A stretch of DNA of 64,000 nt from Desulfonatronum thiodismutans (GCF_000717475.1 NZ_JPIK01000012.1:62001-126000), one strand, 5' to 3'; counted from the first letter of the stretch, positions 54,816 through 64,000 are shown. Notes: generated from the sequence alone by a model not told the origin. Numbers and translations are program-made.

Positions 54816-55706
54816 ATGGCTGTACGAGGGTTGGGCAAAGGACTCGGCGCGCTGCTGGGCGACGCGGGGAGGAGTGATAGCCAGAACGGGCGCGACGTCA
54901 CGTTGATCAACGTGGATAGCCTGAGGGCTAATCGATATCAACCGCGTAAATACTTTTCAACCGAATCTCTGGAAGAACTGGCCGCATCGATCAAGGCCCA
55001 GGGCGTCTTGCAACCGATCCTTGTTCGCCCTGGAGTTAACCCGGACGAATATGAGCTGGTGGCCGGGGAGCGACGATGGAGAGCGAGCAAGCTCGCCGGG
55101 CAGCGACAGATTCCGGCCATCATCAGGGAGCTTGGGGACAAGGAAAGCCTGGCTCTGGCTCTGATCGAGAACGTCCAGCGAGAAGATCTCAATGCGCTGG
55201 AACAAGCCCAAGCCCTCCAGCAGCTTCAAGTCGAATTTCAAGCCACGCAAAACGAACTCGCTGAACGAACCGGACTCAGCCGACCCCATATCGCGAACTT
55301 ACTCCGCCTGTTGCAACTCCCGGAACATCTCCAGAAAGACATTCAAGAGAAGCTCTACACGGCAGGACACGGCCGAGTACTTGCGGGGATCACGAATCCG
55401 GAGAGTCAAATGATGCTGCGAGACAAGATCATCGCCGCAGACCTCAGTGTTCGTGAGTGTGAACGTCACGCCGCCTACTGGAAACAGCATGGGCGCTTCG
55501 GTTTCCAGGTTGTGCAGGAAAAAGAAAGAACAGTGAGCGCAAAGAGCGAGCGGATGGCTAGGTTAGAGAAGATGATCGTTCGAGAGGTTGGTCTTCGAGG
55601 AGTCAGACTTCGCGGTACGGAAGATAAGGGCAGCATGACCATGCGCTACGCATCAAAGGGCGAACTAGCTGGGTTGCTGGAAAAACTTGGGATCGACGCG
55701 ACATGA
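54816..55706 (+). CDS. parB: chromosome-partitioning protein ParB (Spo0J)
   Basis: The 296-residue product starts MAVRGLGKGLGALLGD, the usual ParB N-terminus. The CTP-binding ParB/Srx domain follows (YQPRKYFSTESLEELAASIK, ILVRPG, VAGERRWRA), with the GERRR-type motif as GERRW. The helix-turn-helix is ELAERTGLSRPHIANLLRLL. The C-terminal dimer domain includes MTMRYASKGELAGLLEKLGI. AAGGAG precedes the ATG. It binds the parS site 1.6 kb upstream. Confidence 0.95.
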   Translation: MAVRGLGKGLGALLGDAGRSDSQNGRDVTLINVDSLRANRYQPRKYFSTESLEELAASIKAQGVLQPILVRPGVNPDEYELVAGERRWRASKLAGQRQIPAIIRELGDKESLALALIENVQREDLNALEQAQALQQLQVEFQATQNELAERTGLSRPHIANLLRLLQLPEHLQKDIQEKLYTAGHGRVLAGITNPESQMMLRDKIIAADLSVRECERHAAYWKQHGRFGFQVVQEKERTVSAKSERMARLEKMIVREVGLRGVRLRGTEDKGSMTMRYASKGELAGLLEKLGIDAT

Positions 55707-55787
55707 ATTTTCATAAAAAACGATGATTGAATTCTCATAAATACGGTAGAGAACATTTAACATGTTGACCATTACTTTCATCTCGCC

Positions 55788-56849
55788 ATGAACGCCTCCT
55801 TCGTAAACGCATCCTACAAACCAGAAGACTTGCTCGCGAGCATAGATAGATTGGCCGGGAACACGGTGGTCATCGTCGGCGACGTCATGCTGGACGAGTA
55901 CATATTCGGAGCCGTGGAGCGGATCTCGCCGGAGGCCCCGGTACCCGTCGTCCGGATTGAAAGCGAGGAATATCGGCTTGGCGGAGCTGGAAACGTCGCG
56001 AAGAACATTACCGCCTTGGGGGGGCAAGCCCAGCTGTTTGGTTTTTTGGGAAGCGACGGCTCCGGTGAGCGGATGCGCGAGATGTTTCGGGAACACGGAA
56101 TCCAAGACAAGTGCATTCAAGAGTGGCAACGTCCCACGACCCGCAAGACCCGGATTATCGCGCAACAGCAGCAGATCGTCCGGGTTGATCGCGAATCCGT
56201 TTGCCTGCCCTCGACGGAGAGCTTGGACAACCTCCTGCACGGCGTCGACGAGGCGCTCGGGAAGAGCAGGGTGCTGATCGTTTCCGATTATGGAAAAGGC
56301 TTGGTTTCCGGGCCGGTCATGGACAGGTTGCGAACGTTTCGTGAGTCGATGGCCCACGAGCCCCTGATTATCGTCGATCCGAAACCGAAGAATTATCCGG
56401 TGTACCGCGGTGTCGACCTGCTCACGCCGAACACCAGGGAAGCCGGGGTCGAAAGCCTTGTGCGTCAAGATGGCGCGGGGGACGACAGCTTGGGCGACGA
56501 CGTTTTCGAGGCGGGGAAACGTCTGATGCGCGAGCTTGGAAGTCGAGAGCTTTTGATCACGTTGGGAGCCAGGGGGATGCTGCTGTTTCGCTCCCCCTCC
56601 CAAGCCGTCCACATCCCCACGGCCGCCAGAAAGGTCTACGACGTGACGGGCGCCGGAGATACGGTCATCGCCGTGCTGGGATTGGCTTTGGCAACGGGGC
56701 TGGAAACCCTGACGGCTTGCCTCCTGGCCAACTACGCGGCCGGAATCGTGGTCGGACAGATCGGGGCCACGGCGGTTCTACCGGAACAGCTCCAAGAAGC
56801 CGTGAAATCGTGGCCGCTTTCTACTGTTCGTGAAATATCAATGAGCTAA
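55788..56849 (+). CDS. hldE: D-glycero-beta-D-manno-heptose-7-phosphate kinase (HldE kinase domain)
   Basis: The 353-residue product is a PfkB-family kinase with the RfaE signature VGDVMLDEYIFGAVERISPE and RLGGAGNVAKNITALG. The ATP/Mg region is VYDVTGAGDTVIAV with the catalytic Asp. It lacks the C-terminal nucleotidyltransferase domain of bifunctional HldE, so the adenylyltransferase must be a separate gene (HldA/HldC-type split). It phosphorylates heptose-7-phosphate for the LPS inner core. It is 81 bases downstream of parB. Confidence 0.9.
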   Translation: MNASFVNASYKPEDLLASIDRLAGNTVVIVGDVMLDEYIFGAVERISPEAPVPVVRIESEEYRLGGAGNVAKNITALGGQAQLFGFLGSDGSGERMREMFREHGIQDKCIQEWQRPTTRKTRIIAQQQQIVRVDRESVCLPSTESLDNLLHGVDEALGKSRVLIVSDYGKGLVSGPVMDRLRTFRESMAHEPLIIVDPKPKNYPVYRGVDLLTPNTREAGVESLVRQDGAGDDSLGDDVFEAGKRLMRELGSRELLITLGARGMLLFRSPSQAVHIPTAARKVYDVTGAGDTVIAVLGLALATGLETLTACLLANYAAGIVVGQIGATAVLPEQLQEAVKSWPLSTVREISMS

Positions 56850-56878
56850 ATTCGGGAGCAAAAAGGAGAGAATGGATT

Positions 56879-57307
56879 CTACGGGCAAGCGGTCTTGAAA
56901 ACGAAATGTTTTCGAGCCAGATAGTTCCAGCCGAAGACAAGCCCGATGGCGGCGATTTTGGCCAGCATCATGTCCTGGTGCAGGACGGCTACGCCGATGT
57001 AAAGGATGATTTGGTTGAGCAGCAGGCCGCATATGCTGACCAGGTAAACCCAGGCGAACTCCTTTCTCCCGCAAAAGCGAGCGCCACTCACAAAAACATA
57101 ACGAATGGATAAAAGATAGTTGAAAATAGCGGCCACGGTGAACGCGCCGACCCCCACGAGCAGGTAGTGAAATCCCAGAAGCCACGCGAAGATGAAGAAC
57201 AAGGAAAGGTCGACGACGGCCGCAGCGCCGCCGACGAAAAAATAGCGGACAACCTTGAGTTCGAGACAGCCTGCGAACAACTTGGGAAAATTAGAGGTTC
57301 TATGCAT
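56879..57307 (-). CDS. GtrA-like family membrane protein
   Basis: The 142-residue product has four membrane helices and the GtrA pattern VVRYFFVGGAAAVVDLSLFFI, FNYLLSIRYVF and GWNYLARKHFVF. Family members help transfer polyprenyl-linked sugars across the inner membrane. It converges with hldE across a 29-base gap and is downstream of the ABC-2 permease on the same strand. The sugar is unknown. Confidence 0.85.
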   Translation of the reverse strand: MHRTSNFPKLFAGCLELKVVRYFFVGGAAAVVDLSLFFIFAWLLGFHYLLVGVGAFTVAAIFNYLLSIRYVFVSGARFCGRKEFAWVYLVSICGLLLNQIILYIGVAVLHQDMMLAKIAAIGLVFGWNYLARKHFVFKTACP

Positions 57308-57420
57308 TCCAGGTTCTCACATGACGAGAAATTAACGCTAGCCACGACACTTCCGAATTACTATTGGCAATTGAGCGAGGCTGCGGCAAAAGCGCTTAGT
57401 AGTGCGGTAAGGTGTTGAAA

Positions 57421-58221
57421 TTAGACGTAGTCAGCAAAATTACGTTGTGTGGATTGAAAAATCCGGTACGAGAAATAGAGAAAAATGAGTGGCCAAACTA
57501 AGCCCAAGACGACCCCCCAAGACCAAAAGAAAGCACTTTCAGGCAGAAGCAGAGCCCGATACATCGTAATAATTGATGCCATTGGGTTTAAAAAATAGAG
57601 ATTGCCCAAAAAGGGAAAACGATCAAGAAGAGGCTGAATAAAGGTAAGGTTATAAATTGCCGGTGTCATGAAGAACCAAGCCGTCAAGAGTAAATTAACG
57701 AGGTGTTGGATATCTCTGAAATAGACATTGGCCGATGAAACAAGCAAAACCATGCCCAAGATGAATACGGTTTGATATAAGACAACTATGGGCATTGCAA
57801 ACAAGCCGACTCCGAGCATGCTTCCTTTCCAAGAGAGTATTAAAAGTAATAGAAATAATTGGACAAATATTGTCAGTATGTAATTAATCAAATTGCCGGC
57901 AACAACAGAAAGAGGTAGGATGACACGAGGGAAGTAAACTTTTTTTATTAGCGTTGCATTCCCAGTGATGCTTGACATGCCTCCAGATATGCTTTGTGCG
58001 GTAAATTGCCAAGCAAACACTCCAATAATTACATCTTCCGTTGCAACTCCACGACCTACTAGTAGCCTTAAAAAAAACATATAAATGATTGCCAGAAAAA
58101 AAGGATTGAGGATACTCCACAAAAAACCTAATACGGAATCCTTGTATTTACCCTTAAGCTCTCTTTTTACAAGATTCAAAAGAATTTCTCGATGCTTTAC
58201 GATATTTTCTGAAAATTTCAT
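57421..58221 (-). CDS. polysaccharide-export ABC transporter permease (ABC-2 family)
   Basis: The 266-residue product matches Wzm/TagG-type permeases: REILLNLVKRELKGKYKDSV, GFLWSILNPFFLAIIYMFF and FYLTPAIYN-like MTPAIYNLTFI, with six helices. The gene is clearly lower in GC than its neighbours, a sign of transfer. No ATPase gene (Wzt) lies beside it; the next minus-strand gene is GtrA-like. It should export an O-antigen or capsule precursor if a partner ATPase is present elsewhere. Confidence 0.88.
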   Translation of the reverse strand: MKFSENIVKHREILLNLVKRELKGKYKDSVLGFLWSILNPFFLAIIYMFFLRLLVGRGVATEDVIIGVFAWQFTAQSISGGMSSITGNATLIKKVYFPRVILPLSVVAGNLINYILTIFVQLFLLLLILSWKGSMLGVGLFAMPIVVLYQTVFILGMVLLVSSANVYFRDIQHLVNLLLTAWFFMTPAIYNLTFIQPLLDRFPFLGNLYFLNPMASIITMYRALLLPESAFFWSWGVVLGLVWPLIFLYFSYRIFQSTQRNFADYV

Positions 58222-58813
58222 GATTTTTTCTTTGCTGAGTGCTAGGTTGGAAGACGTTTATAAAGAATACCAACAGGAAAATATTTATTCTCAATTTTAT
58301 TTTGCGAAGTATTCGCGACCAGATTCGTCATTAAATCGAGCACGGTCACGCCGTCAATCAGTGTCGCTCCTCGAAAAAGAGCGTGATCTTTTACGGTCGC
58401 GCTAAAGGCAGAAGAATGGACATGGTTTTGAGTCTGAATTGAAAGCTGAGAGTGGTTTTGATTTAATCAGAATCCAATTAAGTGTCTACCGAAGGTTTGC
58501 TTGTAAGGAATCCAATAATGTTGAGTTTTTTTGCATCTGAAGTTTCACGGCTTTCGAAAAATCATGGCCGACAGGCAGGACGTTTTAACGCTTTTTTTAC
58601 CGTTTGCCCTGGCCGAATAAAATAAGGCAAATGGTTTGAAATATCATGGATGAAAGCTTTCCTTGAATAATTGTCAATACTTCGAGAATATCAATCAGCC
58701 TCGATCAGATGAAAAATCTTGGAATTTAAGTTTTCTAGGTGCAGATGGTTAGTTTTTGGTGTCGTACAGTCGCCCTATCTCAACCCTGTATGCGGCTTGG
58801 TTGTCTCTTCCCG
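58222..58813. other. AT-rich gap in the polysaccharide locus
   Basis: This stretch has no supported gene. It is AT-rich, with many stops in all frames, and looks like decayed or transferred DNA. Weak promoter-like hexamers occur but none is convincing. It could be the scar of a lost ATPase or transferase gene, but no remnant can be read. Confidence 0.45.
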
Positions 58814-59974
58814 ATGAAAAATAAAGAAAAAGTAATTCGTCTTCTCTTTCTCAGCGATCACCTGGGGTATTCCAAGGGGGTGACCCACGGTGCCACCACG
58901 TACTTCCTGAACGTCCTCCATTTGCTACCGACAGCGGGTATTGACCTGCGTGTTTGCTTTCTAAGAAATCGGCACACAGTGGCTGAGAAGTTGGAGGAAC
59001 GGGGAATTTTTCCAATGTTCTTGGACCGGGGCAAATGGGATCCTCGAGCATTGTCTGATCTGGTCAAATTGATTAAAAAGCACGATATAAACATGGTCCA
59101 CGCTGCAGGCATGAAAGGGATTTTGCTAGGACGAACGGCTTGCCGTATCTGTGGATGCAAGTTCATCATGCATCTGCACGACACCAGCGTTCCCGGGCCG
59201 CTCTTTCGCTTCCTGCACCGCAGCATGGCTGGCTGGACGGATCGCTGCCTAGCCATTTCCAAAGCAGTGGGAGAGCTGGCCCGCAGTGAATTCGGTCTGC
59301 ATTCCGAGCAGGTGATTGTACTTTACAACGGAATTGATCTGGGCAAGGCCGCCAACCCTTCCTTACAAGCACGGGAAAAAATCCGTCGGAAATTCGCCAT
59401 TCCCGAAGACTCGCCGGTAGTGGGCGTCGTCGGTCGACTCTCTCCGGAAAAAGGCCAGGAGGTTTTGATTAGCGAGATCCCACGCTTGTTGACGACACAT
59501 CCCAAGGCCATCCTCCTGCTGGTCGGCGACGGGCCGACGCGTCTGAAGTGCGAAAGTCTCGCAGCCGAGCTTGGCATTATCCATGCCATTAGATTCTGTG
59601 GACATCGCACCGACATTCCGGACATCCTCGCAGCCATCGATGTGCTGGCGATCCCGTCGTTGAAAGAAGGGCTTTCCTTCAGCGCCATCGAAGCCATGGC
59701 GTCCGGACGACCCGTGGCAGCCTTTCGCGTTGGGGGCCTGCCGGAACTTATTGATCAGGAGCAGACCGGGTTGTTGGCCCCGGAACACGATGCGCCGGGC
59801 CTTGTGGACCAAATCCGTCGGCTCCTGGATGATGAGATATTGGCGGCAAGAATAGTCGTCAGCGCCAGGGCTTTTGCTTGTAAATTTTCAGTGACCAGCC
59901 ATGTTGAAAGTCTACTCGACATATACCAAGCAGTTCTCTCAGAATCTCAGGTAGGGGAGCGCAATGCTCGGTAA
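58814..59974 (+). CDS. glycosyltransferase family 4
   Basis: About 386 residues with a GT-B fold. The N-terminal domain begins IRLLFLSDHLGYSKGVTHGAT. The C-terminal domain has VGVVGRLSPEKGQEVLI (nucleotide-sugar loop), LLLVGDGPTRLKCESL and PSLKEGLSFSAIEAMASGRP with the EX7E motif. It transfers a sugar to an LPS or capsule precursor; donor and acceptor are unknown. I chose the ATG at 58814, where similarity begins; a GTG at 58739 is possible but no start has a good ribosome-binding site. It overlaps the deacetylase gene by 11 bases. Confidence 0.88.
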   Translation: MKNKEKVIRLLFLSDHLGYSKGVTHGATTYFLNVLHLLPTAGIDLRVCFLRNRHTVAEKLEERGIFPMFLDRGKWDPRALSDLVKLIKKHDINMVHAAGMKGILLGRTACRICGCKFIMHLHDTSVPGPLFRFLHRSMAGWTDRCLAISKAVGELARSEFGLHSEQVIVLYNGIDLGKAANPSLQAREKIRRKFAIPEDSPVVGVVGRLSPEKGQEVLISEIPRLLTTHPKAILLLVGDGPTRLKCESLAAELGIIHAIRFCGHRTDIPDILAAIDVLAIPSLKEGLSFSAIEAMASGRPVAAFRVGGLPELIDQEQTGLLAPEHDAPGLVDQIRRLLDDEILAARIVVSARAFACKFSVTSHVESLLDIYQAVLSESQVGERNAR

Positions 59975-60848
59975 ACTCCAAAACAGTTGGGAGAAGAACT
60001 GGCCGGAAATCCGCTGTGGCTTGACAGGCTCCCTGCCGGACTTCATCTTGGCCCGCGCCCCGAAACCTCCCGGAAGCTCGGTGCCGGTATTTTGCTACCA
60101 TGTGGTGGAAAGCGCGGATTTCGAAAAGGATCTCGTCTATTTAGCGGAAAACGGCTACGACACCATCACCGCCGATGCCCTGCTTACACATCTGACCGGG
60201 CAAGCTTGCGTGGACAAGCCCTCAGTCGTGCTCACATTTGACGACTGCTCGCGCAACCTGTTTACGACGGCCTTTCCCCTACTTGAAAAATACGGCCGCC
60301 ACGCCGTGGCCTTCGTGGCCCCGCACTTCCATGATTTTGCCGAACTGACCGTAAGTTCAGACCTGCGCCCCTGCACATGGGACGAGATAAAGGTCATGAG
60401 CCAGTCAGGGCTCGTGGACTTCCAGTCCCATTCCCTAGAGCATCGCTACTTCCCGCGGTGGCCCGAGCCCGTGCCGCTGTGCGGCGCGGAGGCGGCACTC
60501 AACGCCACGGTTAATCCTCATTCCTTTCGGACAATGGAACAGGATCTGCGTGAATCGAAAAGGGTCCTGAGTCAGCGCCTGGAGGTCGACGTAAAGCATC
60601 TGGCCTTTCCCCGTTATGACGGGACAGATGAGGCCGTCAGGATCGGACAGGCTTTAGGGTATGAAGGGTTCTGGTGGGGAGTGCTGCCCGAGCGTCCGAC
60701 TAACCGTCCGGGCGACTCGTCGGATCGTATCGTGCGGATCAGCGGAGAATTTCTGCGCCGGTTGCCTGGCGAGGGGCGAAGGCCACTGGCTGAAATACTG
60801 CGTGCCAGGTATGGGTTCGCGTTGCGCCGGATGCGCGGGTGGTGGTAA
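59964..60848 (+). CDS. polysaccharide deacetylase (NodB-type)
   Basis: The 294-residue product has the NodB metal-binding motif TFDDC (Asp pair) and the HxxxH-like FQSHSLEH, followed by LAFPRYDGTDEAV. There is no signal peptide, so it acts in the cytoplasm or at the membrane. It probably deacetylates a sugar in the glycan made by the preceding glycosyltransferase. The ATG has GGGGAG upstream. Its stop is immediately adjacent to the stop of the convergent flippase-like gene. Confidence 0.85.
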   Translation: MLGKLQNSWEKNWPEIRCGLTGSLPDFILARAPKPPGSSVPVFCYHVVESADFEKDLVYLAENGYDTITADALLTHLTGQACVDKPSVVLTFDDCSRNLFTTAFPLLEKYGRHAVAFVAPHFHDFAELTVSSDLRPCTWDEIKVMSQSGLVDFQSHSLEHRYFPRWPEPVPLCGAEAALNATVNPHSFRTMEQDLRESKRVLSQRLEVDVKHLAFPRYDGTDEAVRIGQALGYEGFWWGVLPERPTNRPGDSSDRIVRISGEFLRRLPGEGRRPLAEILRARYGFALRRMRGWW

Positions 60849-61829
60849 TCAGACGGTTTTTTGAGAGGTGACTTCTCCGCCTACCAGGCCGCCGCGCAGG
60901 TAGAAATAGAATCCCGGCAGGCTGGCTAGGCGCACGATCACGTGCTCTAAAATGGAAATGGCAACTGCTGCGGACCCGGCCACGCCGATGGCCCCCAGAA
61001 AAGCGAAATACGCACCCTCCTGCAGTCCCAGTCCGCCGATGGACACGGGCAACATCAAGGCCACAAAGATCAAAGGCAGTACCATCGCCAAAAGCCATGG
61101 ATTTACGTCAATGTTCAGGGCCATGGCCTGGGTGTAAACTATGGAGATGCGCAGGATGATCATCAAGGCAAAGATGACGGTATTGGCTAACAGCGCTCGC
61201 TTGTGATCACGATAGGCCCGCAGGCCGGAGTAGAACTCCTTGAGCTTGTCGGTGATTTTGTCGCCAAATGTTCGACGCAGCAGTGGGGCGACCCACTTGT
61301 TTAGTATGGGGTGCGCGAGAACCAATATCACCCCGGATGCGCCGAAAAACAGGAGAGGAAAGACTATGGCCATGGGCCAGGGAAGGTACGAGCCTGCTGC
61401 CAAAAGAGCTGCGGCGGCCGCCAGGAAGAGATGAATAAATACGGATATGGCCCTGTCCGCCGCCGAAGCGGCCACGGCTTGGACAGGTTTGGTGCTGCAT
61501 CTGGAGATGGCCACCATGCGCAATACGTCGACGCCCACTGATGATGGTAGAAACAGGCCGAAGCTGACTGAAGTCATCTGGATGCGGAACAGTTGCCACA
61601 GGCTGAGGTCGCTGCCGTGGATGTTCAGCAGAACACGCCATTTCCAGGTGCTCAGCAGCCGTTCGCCAAGCACCAGAAGAAGCAGCACCATAAAAAGTTC
61701 CCAGCGTAACCCGACCATCAACCAGGCCATTTCGGAAAGATCGATAGTGTAGGCCAGAGCCCCCAGGAGGCCCAGGCTCAATACGACGCGGAGCAGGAGT
61801 TTCAGGTGGTTGCGAAGTGGTCTGGTCAA
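60849..61829 (-). CDS. lysylphosphatidylglycerol synthase TM-like/UPF0104 membrane protein
   Basis: The 326-residue product has about eight membrane helices and the family motifs RLLSTWKWRVLL, SVSFGLFLPSSVGVDVLRM and LPVSIGGLGLQEGAYFAFLG. This is the MprF/AglD-type flippase domain without the aminoacyl-transferase domain. It probably moves a lipid or lipid-linked glycan across the membrane. It is next to surface-polysaccharide genes and 45 bases downstream of the TolB/LamG lipoprotein gene on the same strand. Confidence 0.88.
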   Translation of the reverse strand: MTRPLRNHLKLLLRVVLSLGLLGALAYTIDLSEMAWLMVGLRWELFMVLLLLVLGERLLSTWKWRVLLNIHGSDLSLWQLFRIQMTSVSFGLFLPSSVGVDVLRMVAISRCSTKPVQAVAASAADRAISVFIHLFLAAAAALLAAGSYLPWPMAIVFPLLFFGASGVILVLAHPILNKWVAPLLRRTFGDKITDKLKEFYSGLRAYRDHKRALLANTVIFALMIILRISIVYTQAMALNIDVNPWLLAMVLPLIFVALMLPVSIGGLGLQEGAYFAFLGAIGVAGSAAVAISILEHVIVRLASLPGFYFYLRGGLVGGEVTSQKTV

Positions 61830-61874
61830 ACGGTTGTCCGCTGTGATTGAGCGAGGGAACGGAACATTCGGGCC

Positions 61875-64000
61875 TCAACTCTGTACATCGTAGTACAAGG
61901 GCAGCAGAAAGTCGTGCCCTTCCATGGAAATCTTCTCGCCCTCAAGTTCGGGCCGATCATCAAAGAATTCCAGGTGGAGTTGGTAGACTTCGCCTTCCCG
62001 CCGAGCAGCGGCATCCAGAACCCGTCCGTCCATGATCACCCAATGGGCGATGAGAATCTCCGGGGTGTTCGTCTCACCTTCCAAGACCTCTTCCACGGCG
62101 TAGCGGTTCACCAACAGGGCCCGCTGGTATGGGGCCACCGCCTCCACCGTGGGTACGGGCAGCGCTTCCAGAAGCCGCACCCGGGCAACCAGCGCCTGCG
62201 CGGGGGTGCGATCCGCGATGCGAGCTTGGGCCTCTGAGTAACGCCGGCCCGCTTCCTCGGGCGTCAAGGCCCGGTTGTAAATGGCCACGCCTTCCAGTTG
62301 CCCGGCCCAATGTCGCCCCCCGCCCCACTCGTCTCCGAATAACATATGTTGCGGCGACCAGGTGCTGAAGCCGCCCTGAACGGCGTCCGAGGAGAAGACC
62401 GGTTGGCCGTCGGCAAACGCCGTCACCCGGCCGTTCCAATAGGTCACGACGACGTGGGTCGTTTCTCCGGCCTTGAGAGGCAGTAAATCCAATTCCGGAG
62501 GAACGGCGTTGACTCCGGTCCTCTCCGTGCGCAGGCGCAGGACAAGCCGGTCGCCGGACTGACCCAGCGTGACGTTTCGGGCGCTGGGCCCGGAGGAAAA
62601 GGTGATGATCCGTGCCGGCCCGGACTGGTCGGGCAGGGAGGGCGTGATCATGGCTTCAATGGTCAGTTGATTGGCGTCCCGAAGGGCTGAGAGGAGGGCG
62701 TCGGCTTGGTCCAGGACAAAGTGCCCTCCCCGAGACGTGTCCATGGCAAAATGGCGGGTCAGTCGGGCCGTACCGCGAGGTTCAAGATGCGAGTCGCGGT
62801 ATCGGTCGTTGCGTGGATCGAACAAGACGCTGGCTCGCGAAGCGGTTTCCCAGCGAAAAAGCAGGCCGTCCTCCGGAGCTCCAGAGGGTGACGGGGTCGA
62901 CGGGGCCGACGGGCCGTCGTGAGGTTCCGCGTCATGGGACGGCGTCTTCATCTGGGATTCGGCCTCGGCATCCCGGGCCTGGATCAGTTCCAAACCCGAA
63001 GCCACCCAGACGTCGGGGTAGTAGTCCGTCAAGGTATCGTCCGTCAGGCGGTGCCAAGCCTCCACGGTAGAGAAATCCGCGCTGAAGCGGCCGATGTGCA
63101 GGGAGACCTCCGGGCCTCCGGTCCGAATCCGGTTGCCGCCCCCTCCCCTGATATAGGGCCCGGTGACCACCATAAACCGGGGATGGTTGGACCAGCGCGG
63201 ATGATAGACCTCGTAGCCGTCGATGCCCGGCGCGGTGTTGATGGCCACCTGCCAGCGATGTTCCGTGCCGTATCGCTGCATGGTCAGGTTGCGGTGCGAT
63301 CCGTCGAAGACCCAGAACAGGTATTGGTCGTCCGGGGAGATGGACGGCCAACAGCCTTGGGCCAGTCTGTCCCAGGCCCCTTCGGTCAGTCGCGCCACCC
63401 CGGCGTGGGGCCAGGGAAAGGTGCCTCCGGCCATCTTGCCGTCGATGGAAAGCTGAACCTGGTCCTCGGTGACCGGGGTTCGGTCCCAGACGAGTTCCCG
63501 GATTCCGGGATCATCCAGCCGCACCCGCTCCATCCGTTGCCTGGTGGGGGCCCTGTTCCCGTCCTGTCCGACTCCGACGTACAGCCATTCCAGGCCGGTG
63601 AACGGATCCATCCATACGGCCAGGCCCGTGCCGGAGGCTACTTCGCGCAGTCCGGAGCCGTCCCAATTGACGACCATCACGGCGTCCCGGGCGCGATCGG
63701 TATAGACCACTCGGTCGCCGCCCGGGGTGATGTACGGCTTGGCGAAATTAGCCGGTCCATCCAGGATGATCCGTTGGCCCAGGCCGTCCCGTGAATCGAA
63801 GCCCATCAGGCGCAGGTTGTCGCCCTGGGCCCCGGGATTCCCGCCCTGGCCGAGATCCTGAACCCAGACGACCCGTGTGTGGGCTCCGGTCAATTCCTCG
63901 ATGCGGTCGATCTGCGCATCCGGGGTGTTGTTCGCATTGGCGGGCTGATCCTCTCGTGTGCAGCCGAAGGCCAGGACAATCGCCAGGATCAGTGTCCAGA
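61875..64000 (-). CDS. large TolB-propeller/LamG lipoprotein (5' end cut by window)
   Basis: The reading frame continues off the right edge. The visible N-terminus LILAIVLAFGC is a lipobox, so the true start is just outside. The N-terminal 350 residues look like a TolB/WD-type beta-propeller, for example GDRVVYTDRARDAVMVVNWD and SPDDQYLFWVFDGSHRN. The C-terminal part (about 400-570) is a concanavalin/LamG domain with AGETTHVVVTYWNGRVTAFA and GQLEGVAIYNRALTPEEA. It is probably anchored in the outer membrane and binds glycan or protein. The function is unknown. Confidence 0.82.
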   Translation of the reverse strand, partial: WTLILAIVLAFGCTREDQPANANNTPDAQIDRIEELTGAHTRVVWVQDLGQGGNPGAQGDNLRLMGFDSRDGLGQRIILDGPANFAKPYITPGGDRVVYTDRARDAVMVVNWDGSGLREVASGTGLAVWMDPFTGLEWLYVGVGQDGNRAPTRQRMERVRLDDPGIRELVWDRTPVTEDQVQLSIDGKMAGGTFPWPHAGVARLTEGAWDRLAQGCWPSISPDDQYLFWVFDGSHRNLTMQRYGTEHRWQVAINTAPGIDGYEVYHPRWSNHPRFMVVTGPYIRGGGGNRIRTGGPEVSLHIGRFSADFSTVEAWHRLTDDTLTDYYPDVWVASGLELIQARDAEAESQMKTPSHDAEPHDGPSAPSTPSPSGAPEDGLLFRWETASRASVLFDPRNDRYRDSHLEPRGTARLTRHFAMDTSRGGHFVLDQADALLSALRDANQLTIEAMITPSLPDQSGPARIITFSSGPSARNVTLGQSGDRLVLRLRTERTGVNAVPPELDLLPLKAGETTHVVVTYWNGRVTAFADGQPVFSSDAVQGGFSTWSPQHMLFGDEWGGGRHWAGQLEGVAIYNRALTPEEAGRRYSEAQARIADRTPAQALVARVRLLEALPVPTVEAVAPYQRALLVNRYAVEEVLEGETNTPEILIAHWVIMDGRVLDAAARREGEVYQLHLEFFDDRPELEGEKISMEGHDFLLPLYYDVQS

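Overview
The window looks like a chromosomal segment of a GC-rich, anaerobic, Gram-negative deltaproteobacterium. I favour the Desulfovibrionales, possibly a haloalkaliphilic member such as Desulfonatronum, but this rests on gene content and not on a marker gene. Supporting content: a four-subunit 2-oxoacid:ferredoxin oxidoreductase, a ferredoxin/cupin pair behind an FNR-like palindrome, a TRAP transporter, a monomeric NADP isocitrate dehydrogenase, NqrE/NqrF, many PAS sensor kinases and a sigma-54 activator, together with outer-membrane and LPS functions (queA, aroE, heptose kinase, O-antigen-type genes). No rRNA, tRNA, CRISPR array, phage or IS element was seen.

Layout. 1-4145: YbbP/YbbA-type ABC exporter (minus strand) divergent from a shortened TesA-like esterase, then an exported protein of unknown function. 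4526-7838: PAS histidine kinase and a MotB-like/MotA-like stator pair in reversed order. 7949-15689: aminotransferase, sigma-54 regulator with a degenerate receiver, 6-phosphogluconolactonase, and a peptide-type periplasmic binding protein whose gene overlaps that of a hybrid sensor kinase. 15997-18240: monomeric isocitrate dehydrogenase.

18368-22757 is the most unusual block: a minus-strand unit of a lysine-2,3-aminomutase-like radical SAM enzyme, two ATP-grasp ligases and a GNAT acetyltransferase. All three junctions are 4-base ATGA overlaps, and a DUF486 membrane protein follows. A promoter with an 8+8 bp inverted repeat abutting its -35 box lies upstream. I infer a small pathway that makes an acylated or peptide-linked beta-amino acid, perhaps a compatible solute.

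22758-24867: regulatory gap, ferredoxin, REP-like inverted pair, cupin and a strong bidirectional terminator. 24903-30031: HyuA-type hydantoinase divergent from a TRAP transporter (dctP, attenuating hairpin, dctQ, dctM). 30298-35492: zinc-ribbon protein, MFS transporter, PaaK-like adenylate-forming enzyme, nqrE and nqrF without the other nqr genes. 35804-40678: SGNH hydrolase with a C-terminal sorting-type tail, YgjP-like metallopeptidase, and YejA/YejB without YejE/YejF. 40722-48144: rRNA methyltransferase, MltD, AroE, the four-gene oxidoreductase operon and QueA. 48364-52807: lipoprotein, CoaBC, unknown protein, NfeD-like protease and slipin.

52855-55706 is the chromosome-partitioning locus: a canonical parS inside a 44-bp perfect palindrome, then parA, a convergent zinc-ribbon gene and parB. 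55788 to the end: heptose kinase, GtrA-like protein, orphan polysaccharide-export ABC permease beside an AT-rich gap, glycosyltransferase, polysaccharide deacetylase, flippase-like membrane protein, and a large TolB/LamG lipoprotein cut by the window edge.

A recurring theme is partial complexes: nqrEF only, yejAB only, HyuA without HyuB, an ABC permease without its ATPase, and a binding protein paired with a kinase instead of a permease.
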